From assembly GCF_026651855.1 (NCBI RefSeq), contig NZ_CP093280.1, positions 4,442,001-4,506,000 of the forward strand: DNA of 64,000 nt, given 5' to 3'. Source of the DNA: Pseudomonas silvicola. GTDB taxonomy: Bacteria; Pseudomonadota; Gammaproteobacteria; Pseudomonadales; Pseudomonadaceae. The translations under genes and the position numbers were made by a program. The notes beneath the pieces were generated by a model, which was not told where the DNA came from, searched no databases, and worked only from the letters and a program-made list of their open reading frames with translations. Shown one piece after another: positions 35,182 through 44,516 of this stretch (position 1 is the stretch's first letter; each line of letters opens with the position of its first letter).

Positions 35182-36252
35182 ATGAAAACGCTGAAAGGAC
35201 CAGGGCTGTTCCTGGCCCAATTTGTTGGTGACGGTCCCCCGTTCGACACCCTGGAGGGTTTGGCCCGCTGGAGCGCCGATCTGGGCTTCAAGGGCGTGCA
35301 GATCCCTAGTAATGTCACGGCGTTGTTCAACCTGGAGTTGGCTGCCGAAAGCCAAGCATACTGCGACGACATCCGGGCCACGCTGGACCGCCATGGGCTG
35401 GTCGTTACCGAATTGTCCACGCATATCCAAGGCCAGCTGGTGGCCGTTCACCCGGCCTACGACCTGCTGTTCGATGGTTTCGCGCCACATCAGGTCAGGG
35501 GTAATCCCAGTGCTCGACAGGCATGGGCCATGCGCCAGATGGTGTGCGCTGCCAAAGCTTCCAGGCGACTGGCGTTGGATGTGCACGTGACGTTCTCCGG
35601 GGCCTTGGCATGGCCATATGTCTATCCATGGCCGCAACGTCCGACTGGCTTGGTGCAGGGCGCCTTTGAGGAATTGGCACGACTCTGGCGCCCGATTCTC
35701 GACCACTTTGATGAGCAGGGCGTGGACCTAGCGTTCGAGTTGCACCCAGGCGAAGACCTGTTTGATGGCGCAAGTTTCGAGCGTTTTCTGGACGCTGTGG
35801 GGCAACATCCACGTTGCCACATCCTCTATGACCCCAGCCATATGTTGCTGCAGCAGATGGACTACCTGGCGTTCATTGACCGCTATCACTCGCGCATCCG
35901 CGCCTTTCACGTCAAGGATGCCGAGTTCCGCCCTGATGGCCGCCAAGGGGTTTACGGCGGCTACGCTGGTTGGGCGGATCGTGCCGGGCGCTTCCGTTCG
36001 CTGGGCGACGGTCAGATCGATTTCGCGGCGATTTTCTCGAAACTGGCGCAATACGATTACACCGGCTGGGCGGTACTGGAGTGGGAGTGCGCGTTGAAGC
36101 ACCCGCAGGATGGTGCGCGAGAGGGGGCTGCGTTCATCGACCGCCATATCATCCGAGTGACTGATCGCAGCTTTGATGATTTTGCCCACGCCGCGCTGCC
36201 TCGTGCGGCCTTGGTGCAGATGCTGGGGCTGGTTCAAGGAGGGCAACAGTGA
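35182..36252 (+). CDS. xylose-isomerase-like TIM-barrel protein (second copy)
   Basis: The 356-residue protein has divalent-metal-site residues in FELHPGEDL, ILYDPSHML, FHVKDAEF and LEWECAL, placing it in the AP-endonuclease-2/xylose isomerase-like superfamily. It is longer than and not closely similar to the first TIM-barrel protein. It starts 24 bases after lacI with GGAGTT upstream. Its stop overlaps the next gene by one base. In comparable clusters such proteins act after a Gfo/Idh/MocA dehydrogenase on keto-sugars; that role here is inferred. Confidence 0.85.
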   Translation: MKTLKGPGLFLAQFVGDGPPFDTLEGLARWSADLGFKGVQIPSNVTALFNLELAAESQAYCDDIRATLDRHGLVVTELSTHIQGQLVAVHPAYDLLFDGFAPHQVRGNPSARQAWAMRQMVCAAKASRRLALDVHVTFSGALAWPYVYPWPQRPTGLVQGAFEELARLWRPILDHFDEQGVDLAFELHPGEDLFDGASFERFLDAVGQHPRCHILYDPSHMLLQQMDYLAFIDRYHSRIRAFHVKDAEFRPDGRQGVYGGYAGWADRAGRFRSLGDGQIDFAAIFSKLAQYDYTGWAVLEWECALKHPQDGAREGAAFIDRHIIRVTDRSFDDFAHAALPRAALVQMLGLVQGGQQ

Positions 36253-37382
36253 TGCAACGACCTATTCGAATCGGCATGGTCGGCGGGGGCGCCGGCGCTT
36301 TCATCGGCAACGTTCATCGTATCGCCCTGCGCATGGACGGCCAGTATCAGTTGGTGGCTGCTGCCTTGTCTTCAAACCGCGAGCGTGCTCTGGCCAGCGC
36401 CGTGGAGCTTTACATAGACCCTGAGCGCAGTTACGCCGATTACCGGGAAATGGCTCGGGCTGAAGCGCTGCGCGACGATGGCATCGAAGTGGTAGCGATC
36501 GTCACCCCCAACCACCTGCATGCTCCAGTCGCCACCGCCTTCCTGGAAGCGGGGATCCACGTAATTTGCGACAAGCCACTTTGCTTGTCGGCCGCCGAGG
36601 CGAAGAACCTGCAGGCGGTGGCGCAGCGTAGTGGTCGTCTATTCATGCTGACACACAATTATTCGGCTTACCCCCTCATCCGCCATGCTCGTGAGCTGGT
36701 AGGCAGCGGCGCGCTGGGCCAGCTACGTACGGTGCACGTGGATTACGCCCAGGGCTGGCTCACCGAGCCATTGGCTGATGAAGGCTGGCGCGGCGACCCG
36801 GCCCTGGCCGGCGCTGCCGGGGCGCTGGGCGACATCGCCACGCATGCCTTCCAGTTGGCCAGGTTCGTCACGGGGTTGAGGGTTGAACAGCTCGCGGCGG
36901 AACTGACCACGTTCGTACCGGGGCGCCGCCTGGACGACTACGTGCACGCCATGCTGCGTTTTGAGCACGGCGTCAAAGGCTTGTTATCTGCCAGCCAGGT
37001 GGCGGCCGGCGTAGAAAATGCCCTGCAGCTGAAAATCTCAGGAAGCCGTGCTTCCCTGGCCTTCGATCAGCAAAACCCAAACGAACTTTGGTTTACACCA
37101 CACGGTGCGCCCGCCCAGCGGCTGACACGGTGCGGTCCAGGAGTGGGAGAGGCAGGCGCGAGCGCCAGTCGCGTGCCGGCAGGCCACCCTGAGGGCTACC
37201 TGGAGGCTTTTGCCACCCTATACCGTGATTTTGCCGAGCAGGTTCGGGGGTTTGGCCTTGGTGAAATGCGATCAAGCACCGTTACGCCAACACTCGTCGA
37301 CGGCGTGGAGGGCATGAGGTTTATTGAAACAGTTTTGCGCAGCGATCGAGCGGGCAATGGCTGGGTGTCATTCGTCGATTAA
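36252..37382 (+). CDS. Gfo/Idh/MocA-family oxidoreductase (second copy)
   Basis: The 376-residue protein begins MQRPIRIGMVGGGAGAFIGN, a Rossmann glycine motif, and has CDKPLCLS and GDIATHAFQLARF with the probable catalytic His. It resembles the long subtype linked with glucoside or inositol dehydrogenation. GGAGGG precedes the start; a GTG one codon earlier is possible. The TGATG overlap couples it to the preceding TIM-barrel gene. It ends the plus-strand LacI operon. Confidence 0.87.
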   Translation: MQRPIRIGMVGGGAGAFIGNVHRIALRMDGQYQLVAAALSSNRERALASAVELYIDPERSYADYREMARAEALRDDGIEVVAIVTPNHLHAPVATAFLEAGIHVICDKPLCLSAAEAKNLQAVAQRSGRLFMLTHNYSAYPLIRHARELVGSGALGQLRTVHVDYAQGWLTEPLADEGWRGDPALAGAAGALGDIATHAFQLARFVTGLRVEQLAAELTTFVPGRRLDDYVHAMLRFEHGVKGLLSASQVAAGVENALQLKISGSRASLAFDQQNPNELWFTPHGAPAQRLTRCGPGVGEAGASASRVPAGHPEGYLEAFATLYRDFAEQVRGFGLGEMRSSTVTPTLVDGVEGMRFIETVLRSDRAGNGWVSFVD

Positions 37383-37522
37383 CTATTTCGCGCTTGGGGG
37401 GGGGCGTAGCTAGGCTATTGCGCTAACGCCGGCGTCGCGGCAACAAAAGCTACCCAGGGGAGCATGAAATGTTCGGTGCCATCGAAAAGTGCTGATCCGA
37501 TTGCCTCGACGCTATGCTGCCA

Positions 37523-37543
37523 CCCCTGGCGCCCGGCCAGGGG
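37523..37543. repeat. hairpin in the 37383-37660 intergenic gap
   Basis: CCCCTGGC and GCCAGGGG form an 8-base-pair stem around a five-base loop, between the convergent oxidoreductase and MFS genes. There is no T tract, so termination is only possible, not shown. The rest of this 278-base gap holds no supported gene. Confidence 0.45.
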
Positions 37544-37660
37544 CGGCAAGTCATTATGCTGTTAGCTATAGTTCATACAGATTCTATACCTTCCTGGAGG
37601 CCCGCCCGCCAAATGGCGTCATCTCGGCAGTCTCGAATGGGTTGCTTTATTTGACCAGAT

Positions 37661-38956
37661 CTACAGGGCTGTCCGTTCCGGAACGATGGGCAATTCTGCG
37701 CGCCGAGTAGACTTGTCTGAGCCTGGCGCTATCACCAACCACATGATGATTGAAGCCGCCAACATCCCCGTTGTCATGAAGATATAAGCAGCGCCCGGGT
37801 TGCCGGTCAGCCCGATCAAATACCCAACGATCCACGACCCCAGAAACGCCCCGAGCGCTCCGCAGGCGTTAATCAGTCCAATGGCGCCGCCAAACACGTT
37901 GGCGGGCAGCAATTCGGGGATAAAGGCAAAAAAGGGCCCATAGGGTGAGTACATGGCAGCTGCGGCAATTGTCAGCAGGCCGAACGATAGCCAGAAGTGA
38001 CTGGCACCCAGCAGATACGAACCCAGAAATGCCAGAGCCCCCAGTGCCAGCAACGGCCAAACGAAAAGCTTGCGCTGCCCCGTCTTGTCCGAAGCCCAGG
38101 ACACCACAAGCATCGCCATGACTGCTGCCAGGTAGGGCACCGAGCTTAACCAGCCGGTGGTGACAATGTCGCTAGCTGACGCCTGCTTAATGATGGTAGG
38201 TAGCCACATGATGAAGCCGTATACGCCGATGCTCCACAGCGCGTGCACCAGGCACAACTTGATCACCAACGGTGAGATAAGTGCCTGGCGGTAGTTGCGC
38301 ACCACTTTCAGATCTTTCTGCTCCGCCACCAGGGTGGCTGCCAGGCGGTCTTTCTCCTCGCGGTCCAGCCAAGTGACTTCCTCAGGTCTGTCGCGTGCCA
38401 GACGCCACCAAATGACGGCCCAAATCACGGCAGGCGCGCCTTCTATAATGAACATCTCGCGCCAGCCCCAGCTATGGATCAGATAGCCCGAGACCACCGA
38501 CATCCACAGGACGGTGATGGGGTTACCCAGGATCAGGAAGGTGTTGGCCCGCGAGCGCTCCTTGCGGGTGAACCAGCGGCTGATGAAAATCAGCATCGAT
38601 GGCATGACGGCCGCTTCCACCACGCCTAGGGTGAAGCGAATGACCATCAACATGGGAATGCTGGTCACCAGCCCCGTCGCCATGGCGCATAGGCCCCACA
38701 GGATCAGGCAGGCAAACACCAGCTTGCGCACGCTGTAGCGTTGGGCGTAGATAGCACCAGGCACCTGGAAGAAGAAATAACCAAGGAAGAACAGCGAGCC
38801 GATCAATGATGAGGTGCCTTTGCTGATGCCCAGGTCCTGCTCGATGCCGGAGGCACTTGCGAAGCCGTAGTTGGCTCGGTCCAGGTAAGCCAGGCTATAG
38901 GTGATGAAAATCAGCGGAATCAGGTAGAGCCAGCGCTTGCTGGTAACAGTGGTCAT
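37661..38956 (-). CDS. MFS transporter, ACS (anion:cation symporter) family, first copy
   Basis: The 431-residue protein starts MTTVTSKRWLYLIPLIFITY at the ATG at 38956 and has about twelve hydrophobic segments with the ACS/phthalate-permease hallmark YLDRANYGFAS after TM1 and a SRWFTRKERSRAN loop. ACS transporters import sugar acids and similar anions. It follows the ManD-type dehydratase gene in the same direction, so it likely imports the acid handled by that enzyme. The upstream extension to 39025 has no support. Confidence 0.87.
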   Translation of the reverse strand: MTTVTSKRWLYLIPLIFITYSLAYLDRANYGFASASGIEQDLGISKGTSSLIGSLFFLGYFFFQVPGAIYAQRYSVRKLVFACLILWGLCAMATGLVTSIPMLMVIRFTLGVVEAAVMPSMLIFISRWFTRKERSRANTFLILGNPITVLWMSVVSGYLIHSWGWREMFIIEGAPAVIWAVIWWRLARDRPEEVTWLDREEKDRLAATLVAEQKDLKVVRNYRQALISPLVIKLCLVHALWSIGVYGFIMWLPTIIKQASASDIVTTGWLSSVPYLAAVMAMLVVSWASDKTGQRKLFVWPLLALGALAFLGSYLLGASHFWLSFGLLTIAAAAMYSPYGPFFAFIPELLPANVFGGAIGLINACGALGAFLGSWIVGYLIGLTGNPGAAYIFMTTGMLAASIIMWLVIAPGSDKSTRRAELPIVPERTAL

Positions 38957-39034
38957 GGCGGGTCCCTTGATTTGTTGTTGTAAGGGCAGGGCGGTAAAAC
39001 GTCCCGACGCATGCCGCCGGGACATGTAGCATTG

Positions 39035-40288
39035 TTACGGGCGCGCCGCAGTGCCGTCGGGCAGGCGCGCGTTGGTCCAGTCCGGCAGGCCGCCCTGGCA
39101 GGGGAAGCGCCTGGCCTTGTCCTCGTCGATATCCACACCGATACCGGGGCGATCACTGAGGTATGCATAGCCGCGATCGATCTCGGGGCTGCCGGGGAAT
39201 ACCTCGCGCAGGGCATCGTTGAGCGGAGTCCATTCCTGGATGCCGAAGTTGGTGGTGCTCAGATCCAAGTGCAGGTTGGCCGCCACGCCCACCGGCGAGA
39301 TGTCGCCGGGGCCGTGCCAGGCGGTGCGCACACCATGGAATTCGGCGAAGGTGGCGATCTTCTTCGCCGGCGTGATGCCGCCCACAGTGCTGACGTGGCA
39401 GCGGATGAAATCGATAAGCCGGTCTTGGATCAGCGGTTTGAATTCGTTGACGTTTGTGAACAGCTCGCCCATGGAAATGGGTGTGCTGCTCTGGGCGCGC
39501 AGGGTCTTGAGCCACTCAAGGTTTTCCGGGGCGACCGGGTCTTCGAGGAAGAATAGTTGATGCTGTTCAAGGTTCTTGGCGAGCTGTACGGCGGCAATGG
39601 GTGAGACCCGTTCGTGCACGTCATGGATGAATTCCACGCCAAAGCCCAGGGTGCTGCGCAGGTGGTCGAACAGCTTGGGTACGGCGCGCAGGTACGCATC
39701 CGGGTCGAAGTAGATGCCGTGGGTCTTATTGCGTGGCGAAATCTTCGCTTGGATGTTCTTGGCCCGGGCCAATTTCCCGGCGATCAGGCGCAGGTCTTCG
39801 GTACCAGCGCCGCCGTACATGCCCATCTGGCAGCGCACGTGCTGGTAGCCTTCCTCCATGGCAGCGCGGATGCTGTCTTCCACGGCGAGCTCGTCTTCGC
39901 CGTCACAGTGGCGGTACAGGGGAATACCGTCGCGACAGCGGCCGCCCAGCAATTGGTACACCGGCAGGCCGGCGACCTTGCCCTTGATGTCCCAGAGGGC
40001 CATATCCATCCCGGACAAGGCGTTGTTCATGATCGGACCGCTGCGCCAGTAGCCGCTGACCGCCGCCGACTGCCACAGGTCCTCGATGCGCAGGGCATCC
40101 TTGCCGATCAAAAAGGGCTTGATGTACTGCTCGATGGCCGCCTCGACCGCGTGGATGCGCTGGGTGAAAGTGGCGCAGCCCAGACCATACAGGCCCGGCT
40201 GATTGGTCTCCACCTTGACCACTACCAGGTCAATCCCGCCAGGGGCGGTGAGAATCGTTTTTACATTTGTGATTGTTATAGATTCCAT
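39035..40288 (-). CDS. ManD/RspA-type sugar-acid dehydratase (enolase superfamily)
   Basis: The 417-residue protein carries enolase-superfamily metal ligands in EFIHDVHERVSP, FFLEDPVAPEN and SMGELFTNVN, and the GPGDISPVGVAA segment with a conserved His just before it. It aligns well by eye with E. coli RspA. ManD-type enzymes dehydrate D-mannonate or D-gluconate to 2-keto-3-deoxygluconate, and some are slow enzymes placed in L-gulonate or L-idonate pathways. GGGAGACC precedes the start. It lies directly downstream of a GntR gene and upstream of an ACS transporter. Confidence 0.85.
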   Translation of the reverse strand: MESITITNVKTILTAPGGIDLVVVKVETNQPGLYGLGCATFTQRIHAVEAAIEQYIKPFLIGKDALRIEDLWQSAAVSGYWRSGPIMNNALSGMDMALWDIKGKVAGLPVYQLLGGRCRDGIPLYRHCDGEDELAVEDSIRAAMEEGYQHVRCQMGMYGGAGTEDLRLIAGKLARAKNIQAKISPRNKTHGIYFDPDAYLRAVPKLFDHLRSTLGFGVEFIHDVHERVSPIAAVQLAKNLEQHQLFFLEDPVAPENLEWLKTLRAQSSTPISMGELFTNVNEFKPLIQDRLIDFIRCHVSTVGGITPAKKIATFAEFHGVRTAWHGPGDISPVGVAANLHLDLSTTNFGIQEWTPLNDALREVFPGSPEIDRGYAYLSDRPGIGVDIDEDKARRFPCQGGLPDWTNARLPDGTAARP

Positions 40289-40321
40289 CTCGGTCTCCCG
40301 GTTGTACTGCGAGTATTCAGG

Positions 40322-41023
40322 TCATTCGGCCTGCCTGGCGTCCTTTATGGCGTCGACGTTGCTGGCCATGGCTTCGTTGAGGGTCTCGGCCGCTGCTGCG
40401 GCGTCGTGGTTCTTGATCGCCATGTACACCTTGATGTGCGCATTGACGCTTTCCAGGGTGATGCCCAGCACTCGGTTCAACTCCTCCAAGTAGTAGAGAT
40501 AGATGTGCCGGATGGCGTCCATGGCGTGGATGAAGATCTTGTTGTGCGAGGCCTTGACGATGGCGTAGTGGAAGTCGAAGTCGGCCTGGGAATAGCGCTT
40601 GTAGTCATCACGGTTGACCAGCATGCGATTAAGCGCGGCCTCGATCAGGGCGATGTCGTCCAAGGTGGCGTTTTGCACCGCCAAGTCCATGCAGCGGAAT
40701 TCCACGGTCTGGCGGAACACGCGCATGTCTTCGAACTCGGCCTGGGACAGGTGCATGATCGGTTGGTTGTCGTTGACGTGGTGCGCGTCCAGGTCGTCGA
40801 TGACGAAGGTGCCCTTGCCCTGATGGGTGATCACGATGCCCAGGCCGCGCAGCCGCTGTACGGCGCTACGCACACTGACGCGGCTGACGTCGAAAGCGGC
40901 AATCAGCTCGGATTCGGAGGGCAGTTTGCTGCCGGGCGCCCAGGTGCCGTCCTGGATATTGCGCTTCATTTGCTCGTAGACGACGGTAACCAGATTCTGG
41001 GTTTTCACGGCGGTGGCACTCAT
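40322..41023 (-). CDS. GntR-family (FCD) regulator of the sugar-acid cluster
   Basis: The 233-residue protein starts MSATAVKTQNLVTVVYEQMK at the ATG at 41023; a TTG at 41038 would overlap the operator. The winged helix reads KLPSESELIAAFDVSRVSVR and the C-terminal part is an FCD domain (ADFDFHYAIVKASHN). It heads the gntR-dehydratase-transporter operon and is divergent from the idnO-like operon. A strong palindrome at 41035-41055 sits just upstream, suggesting autorepression and control of both operons. Confidence 0.9.
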   Translation of the reverse strand: MSATAVKTQNLVTVVYEQMKRNIQDGTWAPGSKLPSESELIAAFDVSRVSVRSAVQRLRGLGIVITHQGKGTFVIDDLDAHHVNDNQPIMHLSQAEFEDMRVFRQTVEFRCMDLAVQNATLDDIALIEAALNRMLVNRDDYKRYSQADFDFHYAIVKASHNKIFIHAMDAIRHIYLYYLEELNRVLGITLESVNAHIKVYMAIKNHDAAAAAETLNEAMASNVDAIKDARQAE

Positions 41024-41034
41024 TTTTTTGCTGT

Positions 41035-41055
41035 TCAACTTATCACATAAGTTGA
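41035..41055. promoter_or_regulatory. palindromic GntR operator in the divergent promoter
   Basis: The core AACTTATCACATAAGTT is a perfect inverted repeat around CAC and symmetry extends two more bases each side, giving nine-base arms. It lies 12-32 bases upstream of the gntR start. A weaker relative, GCTTATGCGACAAGT at 41201-41215, sits 58-72 bases upstream of the SDR gene. The 41056-41272 gap otherwise holds promoters only. Confidence 0.7.
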
Positions 41056-41272
41056 TTTATTTTTAGCACCTTTTCTCGTCTGCGCGCTATCGAAATGTGG
41101 GGCTGAATTCAAAATTTTGCAAAATACCCTTGATAATGGGCTGAAACCGGGTTCAGGATAGTGACATAGCGCTGCAAAGACCTTGTAGCACCTGCTGTTA
41201 GCTTATGCGACAAGTATCTCGAGCCCAAGTCAGCGCTACCTTCCAAGAACAAGAACCCAAAGAGGTATTCAC

Positions 41273-42040
41273 ATGTCATCACTGTTTGATTTGCACGGCC
41301 GCACGGCTTTGATCACCGGCTCCACCCGCGGCCTGGGCTTTTCCTACGCCCAAGGGCTGGCCGAGGCGGGCGCCGCAGTTATCCTCAACGGTACTGACGC
41401 AGGGCGCCTGGACGAGGCGGTGGGGCGCCTGCTTGCCAGTGATCATCAAGCGTGTGGGTTTGTCTTCGACGTGGCAGATGAAGCCTCGGTTGAAGCCATG
41501 TTTGCCACCCTGGATCGCCAAGGGGTGCAGGTCGACATCGTGATCAACAACGCTGGCATCCAGCATCGCCAGCCCTTGCTGGAACTACCCCTGACTAACT
41601 GGCAGCGCGTGCTGGACGTCAACCTCACCAGCGCCTTCATTGTCGGTCGTGCGGCAGCGCGCCGTATGGTGGCCCGCGGTTCGGGCGGCAAGATCATCAA
41701 TATCGGCTCGCTGACCAGCGAAGCCGCACGTGCCACGGTGGCGCCGTATACCGCTGCCAAGGGCGGCATCAAGATGCTGACCAAGGCCATGGCCGCCGAG
41801 TGGGCCGAACATGGTATTCAGTGCAACGCCATCGGCCCCGGCTACATCCACACCGAGATGAACGCGGCGCTGACCAGCAATGCCGAGTTTGACGCCTGGG
41901 TGAAAGCCAGCAATCCGACCCGCCGTTGGGGGCGTCCCGATGAGCTGATCGGCACAGCGGTGTACCTGTCGTCACGAGCCTCCGATTACGTCAGTGGCCA
42001 GATCATCTATGTCGATGGCGGGTGGTTGGCCACGCTGTAG
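41273..42040 (+). CDS. SDR oxidoreductase, gluconate 5-dehydrogenase-like (IdnO-like)
   Basis: The 255-residue short-chain dehydrogenase has the cofactor motif TGSTRGLG, the NNAG motif, and the catalytic Ser with YTAAK (Tyr-x-x-x-Lys). It begins MSSLFDLHGRTALITGSTRG, like gluconate 5-dehydrogenases (IdnO), which reduce 5-keto-D-gluconate to D-gluconate. A reductase for fructuronate to mannonate is the alternative. It is the first gene of the four-gene plus-strand operon. Confidence 0.87.
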   Translation: MSSLFDLHGRTALITGSTRGLGFSYAQGLAEAGAAVILNGTDAGRLDEAVGRLLASDHQACGFVFDVADEASVEAMFATLDRQGVQVDIVINNAGIQHRQPLLELPLTNWQRVLDVNLTSAFIVGRAAARRMVARGSGGKIINIGSLTSEAARATVAPYTAAKGGIKMLTKAMAAEWAEHGIQCNAIGPGYIHTEMNAALTSNAEFDAWVKASNPTRRWGRPDELIGTAVYLSSRASDYVSGQIIYVDGGWLATL

Positions 42041-42087
42041 CGCGCACCTCACGTTTCTGACCTGAAAAAAACAACTAGGGAAGAACC

Positions 42088-43452
42088 ATGAAACCGACTC
42101 GAGCACGACTGTCGATCCTGGCCATGCTGTTCATGGTCACCGCAATCAACTACATGGACCGCGCCAACCTGTCGGTAGCCGGCTCTGCCATACAGGGCCA
42201 GTTCGCGTTGTCACCAACGCAGCTGGGGCTGCTGTTTTCGATGTTCACCTGGTTCTATGCCATGAGCCAGGTGCCGGTGGGCTACCTGCTGGACCGGGTA
42301 GGGCCGCGCAAATTGTACGGAGGTGCCATTATCCTGTGGAGCTTCTTCACGCTGCTGATGGGCCTGGCGTCCCATCAACTGTTTGCTACCGCATCGGCGT
42401 CGTTCGTAATGCTGCTGGTGTGTCGCGCGTTGATTGGCGTGGCCGAGGCACCATCCTTCCCGTCCAATACCAAGATCATCGCCAACTGGTTTCCCGACCA
42501 TGAACGGGCGCGAGCCACGGCCACCTATTCCAGCGCGCAGTACATCGGTTTGGCGGTGCTGACCCCGGTGTTGTCCTGGATCGTGGCGTCGTGGGGCTGG
42601 GAGGTGTCGTTTTATATCAGTGGCGGTGTCGGTATCGCATTCGGTGTGTACTGGCTGGTGGCTTATCGCGATCCGCAGGACAGCGACAAAGCTAACGCTG
42701 CAGAGCTTTCCATGATTCGCGAGGGCGGGGGGTATGGCTCGGACAACCAGCGTGGCAACCGAACTCGGGTCAACTGGCCGGACGTGCGCCACGTGCTGCA
42801 TCAGCGCACGGTGTGGGGGCTGTTCATCGCCCAATTCGCCACGGCCTCAACGCTGTATTTTTTCCTGACCTGGTTTGTGGTTTACCTGGAAAAAGGCCTG
42901 CACCTGCCCATCGCCAAGGCCGGCATCGGTGCGATGTTCCCTTACCTGATGGCCATGGCCGGGGTGCTCTGCGGTGGCGTGCTGAGTGATCTGCTGCTAA
43001 AGCGCGGACGGTCGCGCACGTTGGCACGCAAGCTGCCCGTCATGCTGGGGCTGGCCGTGACTACCTGCATTGCGCTGGTCAATTTCTTTGAAAGCCAGCC
43101 AGTGGTGGCCATTGCCATCCTGTCCGTAGCGTTTTTTGCCAATGCCTTTTCCAACCTAGGGTGGGTGGTAGCCAGCGACGTCATTCCCCGGCATCTGATC
43201 GGCACCGTAGGCGGCTTTTTGAACATTTTCGGCAACCTGGCCGGGGTCATCAGCCCGCTGGTCATCGGTATCATCCTGCAGCATACCGAAAGCTTCCAGT
43301 ACGCCATGTTGTACATCGCTATGGTCGCCCTGTGCGGCTTGCTCGCCTACATCTTCCTGGTGGGGCGCATCGAGGTGATTGCGCTGGGCCAGGACTCATC
43401 ATCCCCTGAAGCGGCAACCGAGCGCCCCCTGGGCCAGCCTTCCAACGCATAA
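42088..43452 (+). CDS. MFS transporter, ACS family, second copy
   Basis: The 454-residue membrane protein has NYMDRANLSVAG after TM1 and GYLLDRVGPRK between TM2 and TM3, as in glucarate/galactarate and galactonate permeases (GudP/GarP/DgoT type). It lies 47 bases after the SDR gene and 11 bases before the zinc dehydrogenase gene. The cluster therefore has two distinct ACS transporters, one on each side of the GntR promoter, and they may import different acids. Confidence 0.88.
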   Translation: MKPTRARLSILAMLFMVTAINYMDRANLSVAGSAIQGQFALSPTQLGLLFSMFTWFYAMSQVPVGYLLDRVGPRKLYGGAIILWSFFTLLMGLASHQLFATASASFVMLLVCRALIGVAEAPSFPSNTKIIANWFPDHERARATATYSSAQYIGLAVLTPVLSWIVASWGWEVSFYISGGVGIAFGVYWLVAYRDPQDSDKANAAELSMIREGGGYGSDNQRGNRTRVNWPDVRHVLHQRTVWGLFIAQFATASTLYFFLTWFVVYLEKGLHLPIAKAGIGAMFPYLMAMAGVLCGGVLSDLLLKRGRSRTLARKLPVMLGLAVTTCIALVNFFESQPVVAIAILSVAFFANAFSNLGWVVASDVIPRHLIGTVGGFLNIFGNLAGVISPLVIGIILQHTESFQYAMLYIAMVALCGLLAYIFLVGRIEVIALGQDSSSPEAATERPLGQPSNA

Positions 43453-43463
43453 GGACAATAACA

Positions 43464-44516
43464 ATGAGCATTCAAACTATCGAAAACCGGGCCTGCGTGG
43501 CGTTTGGCATCAAGGATGTGCGCCACGTGACGCAACCGCTGGCTTATTCGCCAGAGGAGCAAGTGCTGGTCAAGGTATCACGGGGCGGTATTTGCGGGTC
43601 GGATATTCACTACTACCAGCATGCTCGCGCGGGAATGTCGATCCTCAAGAATCCCTTGGTACTGGGTCACGAGTTCATCGGCGTGGTCGAGGCTGCGCCG
43701 GCGGGCAGCCACCTGACAGCCGGGCAGCGCGTGGCGATCAACCCGTCTCAACCTTGCAACCGCTGCCCCCTGTGCCTGGAAGGCAAGCAGAACCTGTGCC
43801 GTGGCATGAAATTCATGGGCAGCGCGCAGTTCAACCCCCATGTCGATGGCGGCTTCCGCCAGTACGTGGCGGTGACCGAGCAACAATGCGTACCTTACGC
43901 AGAGCATGCTAAGGACAATGTCATGGTATTTGCCGAACCCCTGGCAGTGGCGATTCATGCCGTGCGCCAGGCCGGTGATCTGGTGGGCAAAAAGGTGCTG
44001 GTCACCGGTTCCGGGCCAATCGGCTGCCTGGTCATGGCCGCTGCGCGCAGTGCAGGCGCTGCCGAAGTAGTGGCCACCGACATGAGCCCGCGATGCCGCG
44101 AGCTGGCGCTGCAGATGAGCGCAGATCGCGCCGTGGACCCCACTGACGAGGCGGTTACTGCAGCCTGGGGCGAGGACGGCGGTTACTTCGATGTAAGTTT
44201 CGAGGCATCGGGGGCGCCTGCGGCCATCGCCTCCACGGCAACTTTCACGCGCCCCAAGGGCACGGTGGTGCAACTGGGCATGGGGCACGCCACAGTTGAG
44301 ATGCCGCTGGGCCTGCTGCTGGTCAAGGAAGTCAAAGTAGTGGGCTCATTCCGCTTCGTCGATGAGTTCAACACGGCGGTGCGCTGGCTGGAGAGTGGCC
44401 GCATCGACCCGCTGCCATTGCTGTCGGCCGAGTTCGAGCAAACCCAGGTGGTTGAGGCCCTGGAAATGGCTGGCGACAAGCGCCGTGCGGCAAAAGTGCA
44501 ATTGGTGTTCGCATGA
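43464..44516 (+). CDS. zinc-dependent MDR dehydrogenase, L-idonate 5-dehydrogenase-like
   Basis: The 350-residue protein has catalytic-zinc residues in CGSDIHYYQH and GHEFIG, a four-cysteine structural-zinc loop (CNRCPLCLEGKQNLC) and the NAD-binding VTGSGPIGCL. IdnD oxidises L-idonate to 5-keto-D-gluconate; close relatives oxidise L-gulonate to D-fructuronate. Combined with the IdnO-like SDR next to it, an idonate- or gulonate-type route is likely. It overlaps the next gene by four bases. Confidence 0.87.
   Translation: MSIQTIENRACVAFGIKDVRHVTQPLAYSPEEQVLVKVSRGGICGSDIHYYQHARAGMSILKNPLVLGHEFIGVVEAAPAGSHLTAGQRVAINPSQPCNRCPLCLEGKQNLCRGMKFMGSAQFNPHVDGGFRQYVAVTEQQCVPYAEHAKDNVMVFAEPLAVAIHAVRQAGDLVGKKVLVTGSGPIGCLVMAAARSAGAAEVVATDMSPRCRELALQMSADRAVDPTDEAVTAAWGEDGGYFDVSFEASGAPAAIASTATFTRPKGTVVQLGMGHATVEMPLGLLLVKEVKVVGSFRFVDEFNTAVRWLESGRIDPLPLLSAEFEQTQVVEALEMAGDKRRAAKVQLVFA

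Noticed and set aside
37489..37710. 73-codon plus-strand frame between the oxidoreductase and MFS genes
   Set aside because: It overlaps the 3' end of the MFS gene, spans a hairpin and has no ribosome-binding site or family resemblance.
39614..41050. 478-codon plus-strand open frame across the dehydratase and GntR genes
   Set aside because: It has antisense codon composition and no domain, and would read through the dehydratase and regulator on the other strand.
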